Positions 60,801-64,000 of a stretch of 64,000 nt of DNA are shown piece after piece. Numbering within the stretch: the stretch's first letter is position 1; each line of letters opens with the position of its first letter. Source of the DNA: Escarpia spicata (Eukaryota > Annelida > Polychaeta > Sabellida > Siboglinidae); assembly GCA_963995525.1 (NCBI GenBank), contig OZ023206.1, positions 7,754,919 through 7,818,918 of the forward strand, in the 5' to 3' direction. The translations under genes were made by a program, and so were the position numbers. The notes below the pieces were generated by a model. It saw only the letters and a program-made list of their open reading frames with translations, was not told where the DNA came from and did no database searches.

Positions 60801-60896
60801 TACCTGTTTTATGGCATTTCTGCTGATATTATATAAACTGCATCGTTGATGGAGTAACACATTTTGTGACGCCGCAAAAATGCATCTAGACAACAT
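38529..60896 (-). CDS. COX15: COX15, mitochondrial haem A synthase
   Basis: Ten coding exons in transcript order: 60896-60804, 59107-59015, 51239-51112, 49853-49731, 47403-47217, 46281-46114, 45586-45505, 44917-44763, 44102-43989 and 38660-38529. All phases agree: 1,275 nt, 424 aa (human 410). Exons 1-2 encode about 62 residues rich in R, K, S, L and N and almost without acids ([39 protein letters not shown]), a good mitochondrial presequence. The core has [78 protein letters not shown] and HLAATHQSG. All four family histidines are present (H166, H240, H340, H401). The enzyme oxidises the C8 methyl of haem O to give haem A for cytochrome c oxidase, in the inner membrane. An in-frame TAG upstream supports the start. 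Introns are packed with mobile elements and minisatellites. Confidence 0.97.
38845..39660. mobile_element. Possible TIR element in COX15 intron 9
   Basis: The left part has CATATTACCCTACGCACTG and AATAGACGCACACCCC. The right part ends with CGCAGTGCGTGTCTATTGGG and GATAATACG, whose reverse complement resembles the left end; AATAGACGCACACCC also recurs directly at 39594. Short - strand ORFs inside are unrecognised. Weak call. Confidence 0.35.
39860..43425 (+). mobile_element. L2/CR1-type LINE, nearly intact ORF
   Basis: Apurinic-type endonuclease then reverse transcriptase. An N-terminal part ([14 protein letters not shown]) is in another frame near 39990-40110. From 40072 one frame runs to 43000 with a single in-frame TAA at 40495-40497, where the endonuclease appears to have a small deletion (IWVV-stop-VSKASG). 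Landmarks: [113 protein letters not shown] (catalytic) and [11 protein letters not shown]. The 3' end carries GATGTGGCGCTATACCAAAT and an ATT-rich tail. It is opposite to COX15, in its last intron. Confidence 0.93.
43575..43950. repeat. 25-bp minisatellite, about 14 copies
   Basis: Unit GAGGCGAGTGGACCTCAGTG followed by CCTGG; spacing is exactly 25 bases over most of the array, with early copies reading ATCTCACTTCCTTGG. It begins about 40 bases past the donor of COX15 exon 9, in intron 9. No exon similarity seen. Confidence 0.95.
44190..44281 (+). repeat. (GT)n microsatellite
   Basis: About 46 uninterrupted GT dinucleotides, followed by an imperfect GT-rich stretch to about 44375. COX15 intron 8, just upstream of the exon 9 acceptor on the transcript. 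Confidence 0.98.
44578..44727. mobile_element. 150-bp pogo/Tigger-like MITE
   Basis: Terminal inverted repeats CATGCAGTGAAACCTCTTTA and, on the other strand, CATGCAGTGGAACCTCTTCA. The CAGTGGAACCTC end is characteristic of pogo/Tigger DNA elements. It sits 35 bases beyond the donor of COX15 exon 8. Confidence 0.75.
45130..45475 (-). mobile_element. tRNA-derived SINE (family A)
   Basis: Tail AAGGTAAGTTCTTATATA and CAGTCCTTAGGACTGCTCAA, body CCAGGTACTCATTCATA, degraded head (about 45415-45470). - strand orientation, COX15 intron 7. Confidence 0.8.
45955..46110 (-). repeat. 33-bp array directly past the COX15 exon 6 donor
   Basis: About five units of 33 bases; on the transcript strand AGGGATCATCTCATAAG then TTCTACATCTCTTA. 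It starts a few bases after the donor GT of exon 6. The period is a multiple of three and has no stops in the exon frame, so an unspliced transcript would read [13 protein letters not shown] 11-residue repeats. The word GGGATCATCTCA also equals the end of the MITE at 12633. Confidence 0.85.
46282..46428 (-). repeat. COX15: 69-bp array duplicating the COX15 exon 6 acceptor
   Basis: Two copies plus the genuine exon start. Each reads, on the transcript strand, a CAG or TAG acceptor, GGTCTGCTGGGGT, then a diverged copy of the first roughly 45 bases of exon 6 (through GTGGACTGGAGGG), then GTGTTGTAATCACCCTGTCT leading into the next acceptor. The true exon starts at 46281. Confidence 0.85.
46600..47216 (-). 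repeat. COX15: 48-bp array duplicating the COX15 exon 5 donor
   Basis: Twelve to thirteen units with a period of exactly 48 bases. On the transcript strand each reads ATCTATTTTACACTGCTGGG then CTTCCAGGTAATTAACCC: the last 25-30 coding bases of exon 5 plus its donor. The true donor is at 47215-47216. In the exon frame the units read [14 protein letters not shown], with a stop in some units (TTATAG) but not in others (TTATGC, TTATAC). Confidence 0.95.
49040..49058 (+). repeat. G homopolymer (19 bases)
   Basis: Uninterrupted run of G inside the Penelope remnant. Length may be unreliable in sequencing. Confidence 0.9.
49605..49652 (+). ncRNA. Hammerhead-ribozyme-like motif in the Penelope terminus
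   Basis: CTGATGA (49611-49617) is followed by a stem GTCGACGT/ACGTTGAC with loop GAT, then GAAA (49638-49641), a very short GCTT hairpin, and C|TACC, which pairs with GGTA just before CTGATGA (stem I). This is the order of core elements in type I hammerheads, which are known from Penelope-like elements with minute stem III. One extra A at the base of stem II departs from consensus, so activity is uncertain. Confidence 0.5.
49800..50866 (-). repeat. COX15: 65-72-bp array duplicating the COX15 exon 4 acceptor
   Basis: Fourteen full units and one partial lie upstream of exon 4 on the transcript. Each reads TTGTAG, then GTTGACAGAGTCAGGCC and GTGGCACATCATCAAGG: an acceptor plus about 50 bases of the exon 4 start (codons for [17 protein letters not shown]), then TTGTATGTTGTTGTAG into the next. 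The real acceptor is at 49854-49855. Several copies keep the coding sense with few changes. Confidence 0.95.
51425..51600 (+). mobile_element. Non-LTR retrotransposon fragment (RT C-terminus)
   Basis: The + strand reads [17 protein letters not shown], stop, [37 protein letters not shown]. This is the GRPRRQW...DI...W tail common to many LINE ORF2 proteins. Truncated, with a nonsense mutation in the W position. COX15 intron 2. Confidence 0.75.
52520..52830 (+). repeat. Degenerate TTCTGTTTCAGAAA-type repeats
   Basis: Irregular repeats of about 25-35 bases built from TTTTCTGTTTCAGAAAAAGG and CAAATTCTGTTTCAA. Low complexity, with many CAG/polypyrimidine-like words. COX15 intron 2. Confidence 0.7.
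53390..53950 (-). mobile_element. Frameshifted LINE 3' end
   Basis: The - strand reads [20 protein letters not shown], then in another frame [14 protein letters not shown], then back to [10 protein letters not shown]. Together these form the usual C-terminus of L2/CR1-type reverse transcriptases (compare [11 protein letters not shown] and [10 protein letters not shown] in the LINE at 40-43 kb). At least two indels. COX15 intron 2. Confidence 0.75.
54030..54250. repeat. GATTCC-type hexamer tract with a small palindrome
   Basis: Degenerate repeats of GATTCCGATTCCGACTCCAG. The word CAAAAGTTGTGCTGGAGTC is the inverted copy of CTCCAGCACAACTTTTGATT nearby. A similar tract occurs at 58690-58915. 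Confidence 0.8.
54532..56135. mobile_element. CAGCG-ended DNA element, copy 1
   Basis: Starts CAGCGTTCGAAATAGCACTT and ends ATATTTCTATCGCTG, an imperfect inverted repeat with a CAGNG terminus as in hAT elements. GGACAAGT words are clustered inside both ends. Only short, unrecognised ORFs, so it is non-autonomous. No clear 8-bp target duplication found. Copy 2 begins 21 bases later. Confidence 0.6.
57230..57300. repeat. TA-rich microsatellite
   Basis: ATATATAC/ATATATCT repeats inside copy 2 of the CAGCG element. Related TA runs occur at 57588-57625, 57660-57696 and 57776-57815. Confidence 0.9.
57697..57885. repeat. Long hairpin with a TA loop
   Basis: The left arm CGATGATAGGAATGAGACAA, TTGTTTTCCTTGTTATTTGT, TATAATTTTGCA recurs as its exact or near-exact reverse complement at about 57820-57880, around a TA run. 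The left arm carries a short extra piece near CTGTATGTTTAATATGGCAT. Strong cruciform potential. Confidence 0.85.
58421..58449 (+). repeat. (CCAG)n microsatellite
   Basis: About seven CCAG/AGCC tetramers in a row, COX15 intron 2. Confidence 0.9.
58690..58915. repeat. GATTCC-type hexamer tract
   Basis: Degenerate (GATTCC/GACTCC)n with CTCATTGTGATTCC repeats at the left end and a short inverted segment near 58880. Resembles 54030-54250. It opens spurious Ser/Asp- and Glu-rich ORFs on the two strands. Confidence 0.8.
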
Positions 60897-61150
60897 TTTG
60901 TTTTTGTCACGTTTGATACACGCTGAGCCACTTCGCTAACATCTGGGTCGGCACTAGGTGTCGCCCTGGCGAAACGGTTGCGCCGTCTAGCGGAATTTGT
61001 AATATTATCGCGCGTCTTTTTGGACGCCCTTCGACGAAATTTTTGTATTAGGGCCCCGTGGTGGTGGTCTCTTTTACGGTAACCGCCGTGCTACGGGTAG
61101 TCGCCACCGGCGACGTCGAGTTTTAGTTGAGTTTGTTTCGTGAATTTTGA
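60897..61150 (-). promoter_or_regulatory. COX15: COX15 5' leader / promoter region with a uORF
   Basis: CG dinucleotides are frequent here compared with the surrounding AT-rich DNA, fitting a promoter. On the - strand an upstream ATG at 60942-60940 opens a 12-codon ORF ending TGA at 60909-60907, just before the COX15 ATG and in a different frame. Transcription start not determined. Confidence 0.4.
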
Positions 61151-62173
61151 TCGTTATGCTGTTTATGGGAATGTAAGATAATTGTTTTTGTAACGTAGTG
61201 TGTATAATTATTACTGTCTATACCTTCTTCTTCTCCCGTTAAGTGGCCACAATAAATATCTGATTATTCTGCAACTATTCTGGGGATCTGGTATTTGGAA
61301 AGAAAAACCCACCTTCTACAAAATATATAAAAAATACACCTTACTAATAAACCCTGCACAAGGCAGTGTCAGGCCCAAAAAACAGAACAAACAGACAAAA
61401 AAAACAACTACAAAAGCTACTACTAATACTAGTTATCTACAGCTCTCTAACAAGGACCCTAGCAGTTGATTGTTAGTCTGGAGATCCTTGACACACATGT
61501 ATATAAGCTATGAGAAGCTTGGCGGCTGTAGGTGGTCGTTTTCATGGTTAGGTCAGAAAATAAAAATCGCCCCGTGGTCCCCGTCTACGGGGCTAGTTGT
61601 TACCAAAGCTGCCAAGTTGTGCTGGGAAATATGCATGAGGTTCAGTTCCCCAAATGGAACCAGGTGGCAGCACTATTACTTCTAAAAACCGAAAAACAAT
61701 AGTTTAAATACAAGTCATTAACAATGATAAGAATAACCTCGCGACGGATTCTATGGAAGCTTTACGCTATCCGCACATAGATGTGAATAAATATGTCAAC
61801 ATGTGCATGAAAATAAACCTGTTTGTATTATTATTCTTTGAAATGACAAATATGCATGAGATTTACAGGTTCATGCGTGAGAGCGTTAGATGGACGCTAA
61901 ATGCATGAGACTTACGCCAAATGCATGAGACTTGGTAGCTCTGTGTCACACCATACAGGGTATCTTGTTACAGTACTAAAATACGCGGATCGAGATGCTA
62001 ACATTACTCGTACATATCATAAAAATAATTAGATGAAGCTCCCTTATAATGAAATTTGATAGGCACACAGGTCGATGGTTACTCTTCTCGCTGATATGTT
62101 TATTTTTATACTTGAAGTAGATGATAGGAACAATGACATATTTTAGCATAGACCTAGGAATATTATATCTGCC

Positions 62174-62400
62174 ATGTCTCCAGTGAAATCCGGGAGTCTC
62201 CGGAATATAGGCAAATCTCCTGAATTTTCTTTGAAAATGTCTAACAGCACCCCCCCCGTCTCTCTCGCCCAGTCCCCCCCCCCCCCCCCCCCCCCGTCTT
62301 CCGATGTCATGAGCCGAGCCGAGAAGCTGAAAAAGTTGAAGTTACGGTGGCGCAACGCTGACAATTTGTCAACAGTACTCACCCTTTCATCCCCTTCAGG
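62174..62400 (+). CDS. Possible first exon of an unidentified gene
   Basis: An ORF from ATG at 62174 reads MSPVKSGSLRNIGKSPEFSL, then a run of prolines encoded by a 22-base C tract (62274-62295), then MSRAEKLKKLKLRWRNADNL and STVLTLSSPSG. It meets CAG|GTGTAA at about 62400, a usable donor. I do not recognise the protein and see no downstream exon in the window. The opposite strand is also open. Could be chance or a repeat remnant. Confidence 0.2.
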
Positions 62401-62499
62401 TGTAAAGATCAGAGACAGCGGGACGACATAGAATATAACCACGGATTACGATAGCATACATTATTACAGACAGTAATACAGGTAGATGGTAACTGTGTG

Positions 62500-62715
62500 G
62501 AATGCAGTGATACAGTACGTGGTTAAAGCTTCGGACTTTCGACCGAGATAACCCGGATTCGAATCAAGCTGTGCTGCGGTGTCGAACCTTGGACAAGTTA
62601 GTTCATTCACACTACGTTCTTCCCAGCACATTGATATATTCATGGCCCTTGGAATAGGAAATTAATCAATATAGGGTCTGCACACTATATACCGCCAGAG
62701 AGGTGTATAATGGTG
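62500..62715 (+). mobile_element. tRNA-derived SINE (family A), + strand
   Basis: The tRNA-like head reads ACGTGGTTAAAGCTTCGGAC, TTTCGACCGAG and B box GGATTCGAATC, followed by a body with GTGTCGAACCTTGGACAAGT, as in the 35.6-kb copy. It is the only + strand copy and is truncated at its 3' end. Confidence 0.7.
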
Positions 62716-62842
62716 TATTGATATAGATCTCCATGATGTGTGACAACACTGCTTCTATTCCTACACGTGAAGCAACTGTAGCCAATCGTAATGGCTTACG
62801 ACTGTCATAGTGAACCACTGACCAGTACTTGCTGTGACAACA

Positions 62843-63165
62843 CTAATTCCACTTACAGCCCTTCATTAGCAGTAGGTGTAGTGGATATAACACTGTAGAC
62901 ATCCGGGGCACAAACTTCGCATAGTAGTTGATCAACCCAAGGTAGGGACGCAATTTCGGTTTCTGAGCCTCCGTGATTGCCTTAAGCTTCTCTGATGTCG
63001 GGTGAATACCCTCGGCATCCACTCGATGACCCAGAGACTCCACGGAACACTTTGCCAGATGTACCTGGATTCCAAACTGTTCCAAGCGAGTGAGAACTTG
63101 AGCTAGAATACGGAGATGATCCTGTTCCGATTTAGTCGTGATCAAGATGTCATGTAGGAAGCACA
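62843..63165 (-). mobile_element. Ty3/gypsy reverse transcriptase fragment
   Basis: The - strand reads FLHDILITTKSEQDH, LRILAQVLTRLEQFGIQVH, LAKCSVESLGHRVDAEGIHP, SEKLKAITE, YLGLINYYAKFVPRMSTVLYPL. This is the end of an RT palm/thumb and the start of the RNase H linker of a gypsy-type LTR element. The catalytic YLDD is changed to FLHD. Everything 5' of this motif is replaced by the 30-bp array, so the copy is dead. Confidence 0.85.
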
Positions 63166-64000
63166 TTGTGGCACACACACTTCTTGTAGGGACAATTGTG
63201 GCACACACACTTCTTGTAGGGACAATTGTGGCACACACACTTCTTGTAGGGACAATTGTGACACACACACTTCTTGTAGGGACAATTGTGGCACACACAC
63301 TTCTTGTAGGGACAATTGTGACACACACACACTTCTTGTAGGGACAATTGTGACACACACACTTCTTGTAGGGACAATTGTGACACACACACTTCTTGTA
63401 GGGACAATTGTGGCACACCCACTTCTTGTAGGGACAATTGTGACACACACTTCTTGTAGGGACAATTGTGGCACACACACTACTTGTAGGGACAATTGTG
63501 ACACACACACTTCTTGTAGGGACAATTGTGGCGCACACACACTTCTTGTAGGGACAATTGTGACACACACACTTCTTGTAGGGACAATTGTGACACACAC
63601 ACTTCTTGTATGGACAATTGTGGCACACACACTTCTTGTAGGGACAATTGTGACACACACACTTCTTGTAGGGACAATTGTGGCACACACACTTCTTGTA
63701 GGGACAATTGTGGCACACGCACTTCTTGTAGGGACAGTTGTGGCATATACACTTCTTGTAGGGACAATTGTGACACACACACTTCTTGTAGGGACAATTG
63801 TGGCATACACACTTCTTGAAGGGACAATTGTGACACACACACTTCTTGTAGGGACAATTGTGGCACACACACTTCTTGTAGGGACAATTGTGACACACAC
63901 ACTTCTTGTAGGGACAATTGTGGCACACACACTACTTGTAGGGACAATTGTGACACACACACTTCTTGTAGGGACAATTGTGGCGCACACACACTTCTTG
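63165..64000. repeat. 30-bp minisatellite, 28 or so copies, running off the window
   Basis: Unit CTTGTAGGGACAATTGTGGC followed by ACACACACTT (30 bases, sometimes 32 or 28 through the CA run), with GTGACAC and GTGGCAC variants alternating. On the - strand the 30-bp form encodes CHNCPYKKCV in one frame. It abuts the gypsy fragment and continues past base 64000. Confidence 0.97.

Overview
The window is nuclear DNA from an animal, most likely a marine invertebrate. A lophotrochozoan or mollusc is my guess from the repeat style; this is inference only. Genes are split by many introns with GT-AG borders. Intergenic and intronic DNA is AT-rich and loaded with non-LTR, Penelope-like and Ty3/gypsy fragments, tRNA-derived SINEs, small TIR elements, microsatellites and minisatellites. 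Nothing prokaryotic was seen.

Three conserved genes account for essentially all convincing coding sequence, and each could be assembled exon by exon with matching splice phases. (1) FBXW4, + strand, 1337-11264, 9 coding exons, 432 aa: an F-box/WD40 substrate receptor. (2) RGS12, - strand, 12998-35449, 13 coding exons, about 1,623 aa: PDZ, PTB, RGS, two Ras-binding domains and GoLoco, ending in a class I PDZ ligand. It converges on FBXW4. (3) COX15 (haem A synthase), - strand, 38529-60896, 10 coding exons, 424 aa, including two short exons that encode a mitochondrial presequence. Its last exon is cut off from exon 9 by a 3.5-kb L2/CR1-type LINE in the opposite orientation. The three genes have unrelated jobs (ubiquitin ligase adaptor, G-protein/Ras scaffold, cytochrome oxidase assembly), so no operon-like cooperation is implied.

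Layout: 1-1336 upstream region with a rearranged repeat; 1337-11264 FBXW4; 11.3-13.0 kb intergenic with a MITE; 13-35.4 kb RGS12, with a 4.8-kb array of 42-bp units in its penultimate intron; 35.5-38.5 kb intergenic; 38.5-60.9 kb COX15, whose introns hold the LINE, SINEs, a Penelope remnant with a hammerhead-like motif, two tandem CAGCG-ended elements and several minisatellites; 60.9-64 kb upstream DNA, a possible first exon of another gene, a gypsy RT fragment and a 30-bp array running off the window.

The most unusual signal is recurrent. Five separate tandem arrays (RGS12 exon 5; COX15 exons 4, 5 and 6; FBXW4 exon 7) are built from units that copy an exon edge together with its splice site. 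They lay out rows of decoy donors or acceptors beside, or in the FBXW4 case about 0.8 kb from, the true site. COX15 intron 5 carries such arrays at both ends. FBXW4 intron 1 also appears to use a GC-AG donor.
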